In this document: positions 11,494 through 25,363 of the stretch, one piece after another
Layout of the letters: each line of letters starts with the position of its first letter
Numbering within the stretch: the first letter of the stretch is position 1
Assembly (NCBI GenBank): GCA_910589415.1
Contig: OU342634.1
Coordinates: forward strand, 38,866,723 to 38,930,722
DNA: 64,000 nt
Source: Malachius bipustulatus
Taxonomy: Eukaryota > Arthropoda > Insecta > Coleoptera > Melyridae
Direction of reading: 5' to 3'
Made by a program: the position numbers and the translations under genes
Notes under the pieces: model-generated
Database searches by the model: none
The model's input: the letters and a program-made list of their open reading frames with translations, nothing else
Told to the model about the DNA's origin: nothing

Positions 11494-12514
11494 TCATTTA
11501 CGTACCTAGCTAGGGAATTTATTTACAGAATTCACTGCTCAGGTTTATTAGATCAGACAGTTTTAAAATATTTGCTCGTTTATTCACGCATAAACTCTAG
11601 GAAATAGTATTAATACTGATAAATATCATGTTATGAGTAAATTTTATGGCATAAGTTGAAGTTTTCCTGTAATTTCGTTGGTTTACTTGCATAATAATAA
11701 TTGTTATGTATTATAGCTTTTCAGCCACCTACGCATTATTATTCACTTTTTATTATTAACCCATGTCTTATTTTTATACAAGATGTCCCAGTTTATAGTA
11801 GAGTAACTTTTTGAAAATTCAATAGAAAGTCATTTTAAGGAAGGAAAGTTTATAATACAACATGCATCGAAAAGTTCTTAGTTCTCGAGAATCAAGGGTG
11901 TTGAGTTTTCTGAAAGAAAATCGATTTTTTTGAATATCTCAAAATTGGTTCAATGATTTTTTTTAATTTTTACAGTACCTGCGTTAATTGAAGTACATGA
12001 TTTTATGCTCCCAAGGGAACAATATTCAATCCAGTGACAGATACCTGGGTCCGTTGTTACCTTTTTTATTTCACAATTTCTACGCCACTGACTCTAATGC
12101 AAATATGACATTTTTGGATATAAATTTCGTACATACATAGTGTTCATTTAGTACATATCTTGGAAACTTCTAATTTATACTATGAAAATAAGCCATACCA
12201 TTCCATTTAATTTTTTCTAGAAAAATGGAAAAATTTGTTTGTAAGTCAAATGAAGTCCTATAATAGCGGCTACGCTACCGTTTCAATAATGAAAGTGTGA
12301 AATGCTATCGATAGACTATGAAAAACGCTCTCTAACGAGACCAAGTTCGCTAAAATCCGTTTGAAATAAGCGGAGTAATCGATATTTATAAAAAATAATT
12401 TTGACGTTCTCCCACAACTTTATTTTTAAGGTTACGATAAAAACGATAAAAAGTTACAAATAAAAAAAATCTAAATTATTCGAGGATAAGACTACATGTG
12501 TATTTTTAATACAC

Positions 12515-12712
12515 CCATAATCAGAAAAATACGGAGAAACTATACCCATTTACCATTCTGACATGTGTATTACGCCCCCTAGCAGAAATTTTAGAAGCTC
12601 AAAAATATTTTCCAGTGTTTTTTCGGGGTCACTTCCCTAATAAAATTTTTTACCACAAAGCTAGTCGTTTTCCTGAGATATTTCCAGCGTCCATTCTTAG
12701 TTGTCCACCCGG
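12515..12712 (-). repeat. Dispersed repeat family C (carries CTCF-like core), inverted copy
   Basis: Its reverse complement shares 'aagaatg', 'gaaatatctcag', 'ttttgagcttctaaaat' and 'agggggcgtaa' in order with 49726-49870. The GC-rich core CTGCTAGGGGGCGTA is at 12571-12585 on the minus strand. Confidence 0.65.
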
Positions 12713-12714
12713 TA

Positions 12715-12935
12715 CCTAAGCCGTTTTTAAATTTCTCGAGCCGTTATCTTTGTACACTCCTTGAAAATTATAAAAACGCGATTTTCAAAAAATCGGCGTT
12801 TCAGTTGTTTATAACTTATAAACTACTCAATCTAAGTCCCAATTGTGAAAACCACCCGGGATTTAATTTTCTCAAACATTTCAAAAATATAATAATATAC
12901 AGGGTTAATCCGTTAAAAAAAAAAAACGAAGTATG
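12715..12935 (+). repeat. Dispersed repeat family D, copy 2
   Basis: Aligns by eye with 5640-5835 ('agccgtttt', 'cgattttcaaaa', 'ctactcaat', 'gtgaaaaccac', 'aatataataatatacaggg'). Confidence 0.65.
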
Positions 12936-14239
12936 TCTCAACTTCCCGTATTTCCGGAAACGCGACGATTTTGATGCCTAAGATATGGCGGGTGCTCACA
13001 TTAACGGGAACCCCCCCTCCCCCCCCCGTATTTGTCAAATAACTTTTCCATTTTTTTAGGTTTTATTTAAAAAATATCGATCGTTGAGAAAAAACTGAAA
13101 TAAAAAAGTTGTAGGAAATTGAATTTGCTATAACTTTGGTTTATTTCACTTTACGAAAAAAATTGAAAATGGCTGAATTTGGTGAAGAAAAATAAATTAT
13201 CTTGTTATTAATATTATCTACTTTTTGAGAGTTAATTAATTATTTTTATATGGCAGTGTGACTGATCATAAAAAAAAATCAAAGAGAAGTGATATTTTTT
13301 CCACAACAAAACTATGATGCTACTTTTATGGTTTTCATCAAAAAATGCTGTTTTTCCCCGAAAACAGTTGACAATAAAGCTTTTGACCATGAGCACCTTT
13401 CTTATGTAGAAAACATTGACAGTTTAAAATTTGCTTTCATAAAGTTCCCAGTGTCGTAGAAATTAGGGGCCATACAATTTCAAGCAACCCTGCGCCACTG
13501 CCATATGGAAAAAAAATTATTAGCGCTCGAAAAGTGGAAAATATTAATGACAAGACGTGTAGAAAAAATCAGTTTTAAATCTCAAATGGTCCCTGAGATA
13601 TCGTCAAATAACTGAAAAAAATATATTATTTTGACACCAATTTAAGCAGGATCATGTGAGGAAAAAACTCATTTATTGTCACACTGATGTCAACATTTCT
13701 GCCTGTGATCTGAAAAAAATACATCTCCGCTCAAGACTCACTATAAAAAATCTGAATAAAAAAATAAAATTTCCTTTAATTGGTGGGTGGGTGTGTTATA
13801 CATAGAAGATCGCATGGAATGTGAACAAATAAGAATTTCCTTGTTTGGATTTTAATTTTTTTCCTGCTAGGTTGGACTTTTTTCAAATTTCCTGCACTTT
13901 TAGGAAAATCTATGAATAATTCTTAAATAAACAACTACCAAATTTCTTCTACCTCTTCTCCTTCTACCTTCTGGTCTATTGACGCTAAGAGCACGCCAGC
14001 GAGGGATTCGTTTTGGGCAGCGCATTTATACCTACCAGAAACTAATTTTTCTGAGAAACTGAGAAAATCCAGTTTTTACGTTTTACGAGTATTTAATTAC
14101 TGTCTTAAAGTTGATAAGGATAAGGAAAACATAATAATAAACATTGACAATAAATGCTTAAAATGATCAATGAGCATAAAAAAATCATTTTGTTTGAGAC
14201 TTTTCTTTAAAAAAAAATTAATATTAATAACGGTGTACT

Positions 14240-15022
14240 TTACCCCAAAATATGCTGATTTAACGCAGCTTATTTCTCAATTGCACCCCTGAGAAGTTAT
14301 AGGCCTTGAATTATTATGGGTGTAGAATTTTGAAAAAAATCAATATATCAGTTATACTACTTATACTTCAACTTAGAAAACCCAAATTTGGTACATGTTG
14401 TGTGGGTACCAAGAGAATTCATTGACAGTAAATAGTGTTAAATTGTAGCAGTTATAGGGTTAATAAGGGATGATGCATCTTTAAAATGCTACATAATTTT
14501 TTAACCCGTTGACCGATTTAAGAAATTGTTATTTTATTTTATGGGGAATTTAGTTCTTAAATTATTATTTCTCCTATTATTTTTCAAAAAGCATTGTGAT
14601 TTTCAACTTTCTTCCTGATCGTCAACTTTTACATTTAATTTAATAGATGATAACAGAATTCCAATAGGTACTTTTGTTTAGTTTTCACATTTTTGAAAAC
14701 GACAAACTGTCTTGAAAAATAATAAATTCCCCATAAAATGAAGTAATAATTTCTTAAATCGGCCAACGGGTTAAGAAATGATGTAGCGTTTTATGGGTGA
14801 ATCGTCCCTTATTAACCCTTTAAAATGCTACAATTTAACTCTATATGTACTTACCGTCAATGAATGCTTTTGGTACCTATACACGACATGTACCTACCAA
14901 ATTTGGGTTTTCTAAGTTCAAGTATAACTGAGATTTTTTCCGAAATTTTAAACCCCTTTCTCATTCTCAAGGCCTATAACTTCTCAGATTTGTTGCGTTA
15001 AATCACCATATTTTGGGGTCCT
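14240..15022. mobile_element. Foldback element F2 with ~310 bp arms
   Basis: The left arm (14241-14550) reads 'ccccaaaatatg', 'gatttaacgcagc', 'gagaagttataggcct', 'ttagaaaacccaaatttgg', 'cattgacagtaaat', 'ttaataagggatgatgc', 'atggggaattt'. The right arm (14725-15020) gives each of these inverted and in mirrored order ('aaattccccataaaat' through 'atattttggggtc'). The sums of paired positions stay near 29,265, which fixes the centre at about 14,633 with a loop of roughly 175 bp. A CACCCTGTAC word follows at 15048-15057. No ORF. Confidence 0.85.
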
Positions 15023-18000
15023 GCTCTGTGTCGGTTCTTATTCGAATCACCCTGTACAAATTATCGTTTTAGTTAAATTTGAACTTTACCATGTAAAACG
15101 TTGTTTACATATCTATCTACCAAAGTAATGACTAATTTAATTAAAGTTATCAACCGGTTACATGTTGAAAGTTGAAACCTTTACAAACAATGTCTAAACT
15201 CTATCGAGGGTGTATTAGGTATATATCCAGTTCTAGGACCTCTCAGATTCCTTTCACTATCATATTATAATGAAATGAGCATTAAACTATTCTAATCCAT
15301 TCAATAAAATTTTCTAATAATAAACTATATTAGCTTGTAATATTAAATGTACTTGCTGAAAATTATGCGTAAGTGTAAGTATTCCTATAGGTATACAATT
15401 TAGGTATTGATTTTATACGTAGATATATAAATATTCATGTCTAAGTATAGCAACACTTAAATAAGGGCTCATACTTTAGATCAATGTAACAAGAACGGGA
15501 ATATGTTGGTTTGGTTTAGATTCATCTTCCTAAAATGCGTTCCTTGGTATTGGTATTGGTATTAACCTAATAAACAGTTAGGAAATAAAATTGAGAAAAA
15601 TTAGGTATTTTGACTCATATGTGATCACAATGTGATTATATGCAGTTTAAAAAACACCTTCTTGCGCATCAATCGCATAAATAGTGTTACTGTACTTTTA
15701 TGAATTAATTCAATAATAATTATGGATATTTTCCGTATTTTTTTAAATTTGGTTGTTGAAATTTTTAAGGCCATAAGTATCATATTAGTAGGTATAGCTG
15801 TTTACTGTAAAAATTCCAGTTTAATTCGTTTGAAAACGCACTCTAATAAAAATAATATAAGAAATTAGCAGTTTTGGCGAATCTACCTACGCTACTGGCA
15901 AACTTATGACTAAAACGCAATTTATTTGCTCCTATCGTGTTGTTGTTTTTTCTACATCCTAAAGACTACACTACTTTCATCTGGTTTATTATTAAAAGTC
16001 CATTCTGAAATTTTTGTAATTTAGACAGCGCCGTTTGTTTATTAGTGCGATAATTTTGAAAACTACCATTAAATTAATAAAAAATTTAAAAAGAAGCCAG
16101 TCAAGAATAATTATTAAAGAACAAATAGAAATAAAAAGGTTTTACTAGTGCGGAAGCGGTACTAGGGTTTCGTTGCTTTTTCAAACGACATGAATGGAAA
16201 CAGATTTTTTCCCATAATTTTTTCACGATCAATCCGAATTTTTTGGTCATTAGTCTGCAAAAACGGTACCTGTACAACACGAAAAAAAATTTTATCTGAA
16301 TCCAGTTTTTTCTTAAAATAAACTATAAACAAGAAAAAATGTCCTATAAAGTATGGTCGAAAAGTCTATAGTAAAAAAGTTACAAGCGCTTGAAGTTTCA
16401 AAATTTGATAATTTTCGTCATTTTCACGAGTTTATAACTAACTAATTCATAACACTAATAACACTAAAATAACTAGTAACAACTAACAATAAATAAAACT
16501 TGTGACACTTTTTTATTCCCCCTTCACATTTTCCAAAATAGTCAGGAATTATTGGTTGCCTACCGTTTCTTTTGCTATAGCAGGTTTCAGAAATAATTAA
16601 TGTTAGTAATCCAATTAGTTTTATCAAATTTTGATAATAGTTGGTGAGTGCTAGTAATTGTAAGAACAAGCGGTTCGAGAAATAAAATAGGAAAGAGAGT
16701 GTCATTTTGCCCTTTCGAAATTTAAAATGTCAAAAATTTAATAATTTATTTGTCAGTTTGAGAAAAATTGATCAGAGTAAAATTAATTAATTATCCCAGA
16801 TCTCCTACTAAAACTTCAATTAGACAACAAGACTGTTAATCAGCTGAGACAATTTAAGTGATTTGACAAAAAATGTCAGTGTTTACTTGGCCTTTATTAT
16901 CTCGATATTGTCAATCGAGATCTAGGGAGGTTTCATTTTTGTAAACCTATAAACAAAAGTTCATGGCCTACTAGTGCGTTTTTAATATGTGAACGGTGTA
17001 TAGTTTGCTCTCGAGTTTGCTATGTAAACGTATAATGCGCAAATGCTTCACGGGGTGTTTTACTTAAGGTTTACTTAAAAACTGACGATTTATTTATTTG
17101 CTCTGAAACCGGTCTAGATATGCAAATGAAATTTGGTGGGTTTTAAGAGGATTTTATTGCGCATTTTTTGACATGCAATTAATCATTTTATGTTCATCAG
17201 TGGCGCGCATACGGGTAATCAATTTTTTTAAATAAAAAATGGAATGCCACAGAGATTTTTTTATTAAATTAAAAATAATTTTGGAATTCCTCGTTCAATT
17301 TGTGACAAAAAACTAGTACCTTTTTTTCGTATGGGGCGCCTTTTTTATGCAAAAAAAATAAAACATAAAATAAAAATAAAACGTCTGAAGGTAATTTTCA
17401 AAATTGGCTGTAGCTTCGCGCCTACTTAAATTTTTATTAGTGTTATTTTCTGTTATTATTGTTTTGGTTTAATGCTTATTAGTTTTATATTATTAGCAAA
17501 AAAGAAGTTTAATTTTTCAAGAAAAGCTTCAACACCCCGTATCTCGGAAAACGAAGCATTTGCGCACATATGCTTACAAAGCAAACTATGAATGAACGTG
17601 AAATACGTCCAACAGCTTACCATACGAGTACTTTTATTAGAGTTCAGTAAAATAATGCGACATCCGATTCCTTATGGAAAATCCGTCATTTTCGTTTTAG
17701 GGGATAAATTTGTTTTGCGCGTTTTACGATGTTACTTGACTTTAAATCGAATAAGCTTTGGAGAAAAAGATTCTCTACAACTTTGAATCTACCAATTTTT
17801 TTCATATTTGTAATTAGCAGTATAGCCCCGTTTTGGCTAGAAATTCTATAGCACATTTCCTAAAATTATAAAAATTTAAATTTAGGTACTTAGTCCATAC
17901 CCTCTACTTCAAAGTCTTCCCAATGCCGTTGATTGCTTTTATCGCCTTCTCGGGGGTGAAAATTTGGTTGTTAAAAATTACTGTAGAAATCAATATATCT

Positions 18001-18870
18001 ACTAATTTTAAGTCATTTTTCTTCTATAAACTTTTTTCCTACAGCCAATACTTTTTGAGAATATCTTAAAAAGTTTGAGCTTTATCACTAATAAGACCAA
18101 CAAAAAAATTATGGATTTTTTTATAAAAACTGATATACAGTTTTTGATAGTTTTTGACAGTTTTGATAAAAAAGACCTTCATTTTTATTTTCCATGAAAG
18201 GTCCTAGCATAAAAACTGACCGGAGTTTTGACGAAAATAAAATATACGCCGAGTTTTTTCGTAGAAAAACCGGTCAAAACAACCCCTTCAAAACCACCCC
18301 AATTGAAAATATTTGTTAGCCCTTCTACAATTCACTTCTTTGATATACAGTTAGTAAATTCTGTGAGTTTAAACGATGAACAAGCATTAATTTTGAAAAG
18401 ATAACAATTTAAAGTCAGAAAAAATTATTGAAATTTCTATAAAAAAGTTCGTTTTTTCAATATAAGTCAAAAAATAATGCAGATGTGTAAAAATTACAAG
18501 ACACCAAAAAGTTTGTTTTTTTAACTCAAAATTTTCATTTGAGGTTTTTTTTTCGTAAGTGTAAAATTGAGGGATAAAATGTGGCTCTCAAAAGTTGTAG
18601 CTAGTGGTTGACTAGTACCATTTTCGAATCCTTCAACCCATTTTCAAGCCATTTTCCAGAATAAGGGTGGAAAAATATCAATCCAACATGAGCTTGTAGG
18701 TCTTGCATTTACCTTTAAAATGCTTTTTGGAAAATTTTTCTAACACAAAATTGGGGAAGTTATAGTCAAAAAACAAATTGAACTGTTTTTTGCAGTTTTT
18801 TAAAGATTAAATAAAGTTCAATAAAAAAAAATTAAATGCTTATTTTAACATTTATATCTAATAGGGGTTG
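15023..18870. other. AT-rich DNA with diverged dispersed repeats
   Basis: Holds a (TATTGG)n microsatellite at about 15545-15562; a relative of family R2 at 15655-15910, marked by 'cttcttgcgcatcaatcgca' as at 35530; and two words ('tttagacagcgc.gtttgttta' near 16022 and 'ctagtaa.aactaacaataaa' near 16471) shared with 55487 and 55962 at similar spacing. The ORFs 16442-16705 (-) and 17592-17786 (+) begin with ATG but sit in or next to repeats and have no further support. Confidence 0.45.
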
Positions 18871-18875
18871 TTTAT

Positions 18876-19345
18876 AGTAGGGGCTGGTGGAGGCTTTAGC
18901 TCACGAAAAATATTAAATAACATCAAGTTATCTTCACTGAAACTATTACAACAAAAATTTAAGCAATTAAAAGTTTGAATCTTGTTTATAATATTTTTAT
19001 CGTAGCAGGGGGTAGTTTTTACCCCTGAAAATATTTAACAATAAACAGAATAGCACTAAATAACATTAAGTCATCTTTACTTAACTTATTTAAACAAAAT
19101 CCAAACATTTTAATGCTTTAACGAAATTTTTTTATTATTTTTCTCGCTGTCGGGGGTGGTTTTCATCTCTAAAAATATATAGTTACTGGCGTTTTGACAC
19201 TTAATTACATCGAGTGACTTGTACTAAACACGTTCATATATAATTTTAATTAATTATATGGTTTAACCTATTGTATTATATATTTTTTCGCTAACAAGGG
19301 ATCGTTTCACCCTTAAAAATAATAAGCAACCAACAGCGTTGGGGA
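18876..19345. repeat. Degenerate tandem array, ~126-146 bp period
   Basis: A recurring block, 'tcg(c/t).....gggg.tggttt...ca(c)cc(c)t(t/g)aaaa', appears at 18876, 19002, 19144 and 19290. It is separated by AT-rich stretches that also align ('taaataacat(c/t)aagt.atctt.act'). Copies are strongly diverged, so the array is old. Confidence 0.6.
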
Positions 19346-20420
19346 GACTTTTAAGTTTAAGTCGAGCATAACCTAAATCAAAATTTTCATGCAAATCGGA
19401 GGTGTTCTGAAGTTTTTCCAGGTTTCGCCGTTTTTGATCGCTGTGTACTGGACTAAATAGTAATTATGTACCTAATTACAGGTAGGTAGTAGGTAGAATG
19501 GTCGGTAGAAGGTAATTAATTAATAAATCGCTAAAATTTTAGGCAATCGCTAGTCGACTCCTGTCCGGGTTTTTGTCAGTTCTTTATTTTCACAAATTAA
19601 GTCTCATAATATTTTTCTCACTAAAAACTTCACCCTCACCACCAAAAATACAAATCCAAAAATCGAGTGATTTTTACGTTTTCCATGATTTACCGAACTT
19701 TGCCGTGTTCCCGAACGAAAAAAGTTAATTGCACGAAAAAGGGTTATTCATAAAAGTTGTTGCAAATTGTATTGGAACAACTTTCTCATTTAAACATGGA
19801 ACATTTTTCGCAAGGAAAATAGTGAAAAAGTGCAAAAATTGCATTTCAACCATGTGTGCTCATGCAATGCTCGTGGAGACAACTTCACAGAAAGTCATTT
19901 CTACCTAGAACTTAGTGTGAAATTCACTTAAGTATCCATGAACTTCAAGACTACAATGAGCCACTGAACCATCATTTATTTAACTACCCAAACCTGATAT
20001 ACCTAACCTAGTTAACTGAACTATGCTTTTGTATTTTTTGTTTCCGCACTCCGGTGTTGATTTCTCTTGTAGTCTGTAGTTGACCCAAATTTATCTAAAA
20101 TAGCTTCATTAACTTGCCATCAATAAAATTACTCCTCCCTAAAATTTATTTATATTATGAATTTATTTAGATAATAAATTATAATATACATCCCTATATG
20201 AAGTGAATTATACAGAGACAGAGAAGCTTAATGCACAAAGGGAAAATTTGCTACAAGGTATGAAAGGTACCTATACTGGAATTTGTAAAAAAAACAACCT
20301 TATACATTTCTACATCGCTGGTCCAAATTGATCATGGTGCACACAAGACCAAACATATAGAGCAGATGATCGGATTATCTAAATCACTTATGCAGGAGAG
20401 AGAGGACAATTATCACACGG
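19346..20420. other. AT-rich DNA, no supported feature
   Basis: No frame with coding bias, no repeat shared within the window. A cluster of GGTAGGTAGTAGGTAG words occurs at 19481-19496. Confidence 0.4.
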
Positions 20421-20596
20421 TGGTGCACCTATGACCCCCTCCCCAAACTTGGCGGGTGCACTCTTCGCCGCCGAATACGTCCCTTAATACAGGGCGCTTC
20501 CGAATCGATGGAGACACTTTGTAAGAGGCGATCGACAGGTCTGCTCGTCTATGAAATCACATGAGAATAACCGTGACCCCTGTGATCTGCTAAGCG

Positions 20597-20716
20597 TTAC
20601 TGATCGAGGAATAGCTGTTCCGATACAGTGACCGGCCGGAAAATTACTACAGGACCTCCAGATAGGATTGCCAGTGCCACAGGCGGAAATTCAGCTGAAA
20701 GGGTTGAATTCAACAT
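20597..20716 (-). CDS. Short unrecognised ORF inside a GC-rich island
   Basis: The segment 20420-20760 is markedly less AT-rich than its surroundings. On the minus strand an ATG at 20716-20714 opens 39 codons (MLNSTLSAEFPP..., then VALAILSGGPVVIF, ending SEQLFLDQ) to a TAA at 20597. Upstream the frame is open back to a TGA. The middle is hydrophobic and could be a membrane segment. There is no splice-site support and the length is within chance range, so this is either an exon remnant or a mobile-element fragment. Confidence 0.2.
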   Translation of the reverse strand: MLNSTLSAEFPPVALAILSGGPVVIFRPVTVSEQLFLDQ

Positions 20717-22259
20717 TGAGGTTTTGTAATATTGAACACATAATCATCTTGCGGCATGTGCTTGTGAAGGTATTTTGATACTCGTATATGAGAATTAGCA
20801 CGGGAATTTAGGAACGATGAGACCATTTAATATACATATATGAGATCATTTGGTTTATTTGCTTTTTGGGCTCTAATGCTTTTATCTAATCTACCTGAAG
20901 GTATATTTAATAATCGGACAGGTGGGTAGTTATTTTGATTTAGTATTTTGTATTTTCAATGGGTACCAACTTTCTATAATAAGTAAATAGTGTAAAATAA
21001 TGTTCGATGCTGTGATTTCTTGTCTCTGTTCAGTTGTGATTGGCTCTAACAGGTGGTTTTTCTTTTATTATTTCACTGGTGTGATTGACTGAGCGAATGT
21101 GAGTCTATTATCTCAACCGCATGACAAAAGGTACGTCTTTATTAAAATGAAATCAGCAGGATAATGAACGTTTTATTCAATAGTCGTAGAGAAAGACTAT
21201 TTAGTCGCTATTTACTTTAATTTAATTCTAATTGTTTTATTTATAACTTATAACAATTAATTACGTAATCAGTTGTCTCCCTCTCATTCTAAAACGTATA
21301 AACTGTATATCTCTATCTGATTTATTTAATTATTATTTTCGAGCTATTACCGGGGCGTTAAGTTTTGGGAATATATACGAGTCATGCAATCAGTTATTTT
21401 TGAAATATTGAAGAGAACGTCTGAATAGATTATCGAATCGGAATAATTTTCTCACTTCAAAGAAAGTGATAATCTGCAACAATAATTTTTGATTTCTTAT
21501 CAGTACAACTGAATCAAGCGTTTCCTCCTCAATCATGTCAGTGGGGATGGTCCTAAATAAAAACCGTGTTGGCTTATACACTTATACCGCCTAGTCTCTC
21601 TACGTTGACTAGTGGGAGTAGGATTCTACGTCCTTGCAGAGTGAGGAAGTGAGGACATTTTTTATTGCATCGCCTTTGCGCAGTTCAGTTCAATTACCCG
21701 AGCCGATGTTCGTAAAGACTTATCGGAACTGAATTTGTACGGAAGTACGGTCGACGCTCTAACAGCCAGGCTCCGGGCATTACAGGGAAGAAAGACCGGA
21801 TCACAAGCTAGAAATCCGGATCAGGACCCTATGTGACGGATAAATGAATTGTGATATGGACATCGCGATCGTACCGGCTAATATTAACTTCCTTTTCGTA
21901 GTTTTGAAGCTGCAAAAATGCTCCATTAAAGCTTCGGATTTATTTTCAGGTCTAGAAAAAGAATGGCGCTTTCTGTTCTGAAACTTTAATAATTTCATCA
22001 GACAATAATAAACTCGTAGGTAATATAATTCTGGTTGTTGTGTCTCATATTGAAGACGTCAACAATTTCTTATACTTAGGAAGTTTATAATATTTTCTAT
22101 GTGAAGGATTATTATGTCTTATGGATTTTTTATGTATTATGAAGAATGATAAATTATTACTTTCTATAAATGCTTGAATGTACCAACTTATGATAGAATA
22201 AAGTATTATTCACGAGGAAGAAACTGCTTGTGTTGGAACGTCAAGTGAATAATGGCCAT

Positions 22260-22500
22260 TCTCAGCTAGTTGGAGATGCTATTCTCTTATACGATTTCGC
22301 TTAGTCCGGATTGCAGACTGCGGGCGGTCTATGAGGCTAGTGCGTTCCAGTTGATAAAATAGACTGGCAGGGCAGTGCACCTAAACGCAGTTAAAACAAG
22401 ACCGCAATGGAGTGAGACCGTGCTTCTTCGTTTGCTCTCCGAAGATGTTCGATGACATGTTTTCGGGATCACCCACTCCTACCACCCTCAACTTCTACAC
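22260..22500. other. GC-richer island without an intact frame
   Basis: Composition rises in this stretch. One plus-strand frame reads through twice (about 30 codons to a TAG at ~22360, then about 30 more to a TGA near 22455). This could be a decayed exon or element; no motif recognised. Confidence 0.25.
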
Positions 22501-24159
22501 CCCTGGGTATTTTTCTAATTTTGAAAAATAGTTTCTCTTTAAAATTTTGTTTGGAGGATGCTGCTTTTTTGGGATTTTGAGGTTAATGAAGATTAGGATA
22601 TGTTTCATTTTTTGAGTAGTCAAAAATTCAAAATTCACACCGCAATATCTTCATCCTGGTATATATTTCAGTCTGCATTTTTTGAATAATGCCACTCGAT
22701 CTAACATGTTTGTGTCTATTGCATTACATTACATTTCCTCCAACCAGCCTATTTCGTGCATTTTTTATTAAGAACAAGCAACAAAAAACTATTAATACAT
22801 GACGAACAGAAACCTATTCCTCATCTTAATACACACAATAATAAACATTTAACAATCACGTAGTGTAAAATGTATCCTCCTATTAAATGGAAGTGGCAGC
22901 TTTTCAATTGACAAATGCCCTGTCACAGTTTCTCGCTAATGCCAATTATTAACAGCAACTTTATTAGCTTCGTAATACCCTCACTAGATGCAATTTGTGA
23001 TAATTAGGTCAACCCTCTGACCACATTCATTGTCTTCCTGACACAAACACTCGTGGCTCTCTGGACAGTTGCAAATTTGAAACATGACCAGACGGTATTA
23101 TGGTGAACGAACTTTTCTATAAATAGGGAAATACTAATAATGCGTACATTATGTGTAATTTGTAAACCACCCGCAACTACGGCGTTATCTGTATATTCAA
23201 ATAAACTATGGAACAATATGATTAACTAATCGCGTCATTAGCTTTAGGTGATCTGAAAAATAAACGTATTGTTAAAACACCACTACATATTGTAATGCAT
23301 TTATGAAGGTGAAGTTTATTTATACACGTACCTTACATCAATAATTAAGAATAATTGTTTTTCGAGCTAAAATTCAAGCCACCTTTTTCTTAAAAGTATC
23401 GTGTGCAAATGCACGGACCCCTTGATCATAAGCCCCTAGAAAATAAAACCTGAGGGAGGTGCACCAAATACACCCGATTAAATAAGAGTGTTTCCGGCAA
23501 ATAATTTTCTTTGTTTGCCTTATTAGACTTTCCAGCAGTGACCTACCTCAACACCGAATCTCGTGGCCGATTTGAATTTCTCGAGACCCGCATATCTCTG
23601 TTCCAGCAACGCTACCTCAATCCATTCACATTATCTCCTACAAGTAAAATATAAACAATCGAGTTCTGTCCAATCAACTACAGGCTCATTCTCTTGAACC
23701 CAAAACTTTCTATTTTCTTCTTTTTAAAGTGGGAGAGAGTGTAGAGAGAGAATGTAGAGAGTTTCACATTGGTGTAGAATGATTGCTCCCAATTTAATAT
23801 CTCTATTTCAGAATGTCAGGGAAAATTATCTTTTCAAAATTTGTTACCTTTATCTCCTTTTTCTCTTGACCCATACATTTGCGCCCTCAGCCAATATTTT
23901 TCTCTCACGCCCCTTTACAATATTTTAATCTAAATCTAATCTTAAACCTGTCGGACGAATCTGTCTTAAGCAGAAAAACAACCCTGAGCAGTACTTTTGA
24001 AAAAAAAATATAACCATATAGAATGTCGGTATATATGTTTAAACCACCCGGTATTAGAAGTAATTAACATCATTGTAAAACCAAGGCACTCACAAACCGT
24101 TCATTACATCTTCAATTATCCCATCGCCAGATATCCAAACCATCATCTTTATTATTATC

Positions 24160-24490
24160 TGGGGATGGAGCCCAAGGTATTCAGGCCCGAGATTACCGTC
24201 CCACATAGCCAGCATTACTCTATTATGGTTCTACCGTCCGCGCTAACTGCACGACAATGGCGGGTGTATTGCGGTAGATGGCGCTGCTTGATGAATGATA
24301 TCTGTCCAGAGCACTCTGAGATCGCTAATGAGAGACCGCCCGTCGCCGCCGTACAGGTGCTAGTCCGCCTAATGGGGGCGCTAATCAACTCAGCCTTGCA
24401 TGGGAAATTGGAGGGTGATCGCATAGGAAAGCACAGGGCCGGATTAACCACGGGCTTGGTATGGACATGGCTAATGGTTCAAGGGTACTT
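24160..24490. other. GC-rich island, open on both strands, CTCF-like core
   Basis: The island is open on the plus strand (a 165-codon frame, 23997-24494, GC-rich only in its second half) and the minus strand (24215-24451), so neither frame is convincing. It contains GCGGTAGATGGCGCT at 24271-24285, whose core AGATGGCGCT fits the published animal CTCF consensus. The 3' part (AGGGCCGGATTAACC near 24436) has the look of a dispersed element end. Confidence 0.3.
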
Positions 24491-25363
24491 ATAGGAGCAC
24501 TAATGCATTCCAATTATTGGATTATTGCATGCATGTTTTTTTTTTTAAGTGACCGTTTCAGAGGTTTATTAAATTCACGACATCCTCATCTGTCTTAAAG
24601 AATACTTTATAATGAAGCGTAGGTATTTCACAAAATACATATACATATACAGGTCACCACTTTCAAGACAGGACATGTAGAGGAATTAAATGCATTGAAA
24701 ACTATAAATACAAACTTGCGGATTAGCTGCTTCCCGCTGCGCCGTAGGAGAGCGAATATGTTACCAAACGGTAAGAGAAGGAGTTTTGAACATCATATGG
24801 CTAACCCTATTCCTATAAGCTACAATTTCAAAAATAAGATCACAAAGGAAAAATATTCCATGTTATTGTGCAGTCAAATTAAACAAAAAAAAAAAAACGC
24901 CTTAACCTGGAAATTTGAAATAAAAAGCTGGAAATTAGTAAAAACGTTGACGATAATTTCCTAGTTCGAGTCCCAAAAGTTCCAAACTTCAGGGGAAAAA
25001 ATCCAAAAAACTTTCGGGAAAATTTGCCTTTTTGGATAAACCGCTGCCATGCGCGAGTTCTGAGCTTAGCGACCGAACCAAAACCAAAACCAAAACGTCC
25101 GATTGTGTTCGTTCTTACGTCAAATCATTTTCCTGCCCTATAATAACAAATAAACAATTTTCATGATTTAAAAACAGCGTTAGCAATGGGTTGGTTGCAC
25201 TGCTTTAAAATGAGATTAAATAAAAATAAAAATAAAAAAAAACGGTGGAACATTAGCTTGTTTATTTTCACAGACTTTGAATAATGCTATTCGTTCATTC
25301 ATTCAATTATTTTTTTTAACAAAAAGGTGAAATAAACATTTAAAACGTATTTTTTTATCTCAG

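Larger units (their letters stand above)
11494..14235. other. Repeat-rich AT DNA
   Basis: Contains ACAAGATGTCCC at ~11780, a diverged member of the TACAGGGTGTCCC class; an inverted copy (12515-12712) of the repeat at 49690-49990; dispersed family D (12715-12935); and a poly-C block at 13011-13027. No gene supported. Confidence 0.5.

Noticed and set aside
16442..16705. 87-aa ORF with hydrophobic N-terminus
   Set aside because: It overlaps a sequence shared with ~55960, the hydrophobicity follows from T-rich codons, and there is no other support.
23997..24494. 165-codon plus-strand ORF
   Set aside because: It starts only at a non-ATG codon, the first half has background composition, and the opposite strand is open across the GC-rich half.
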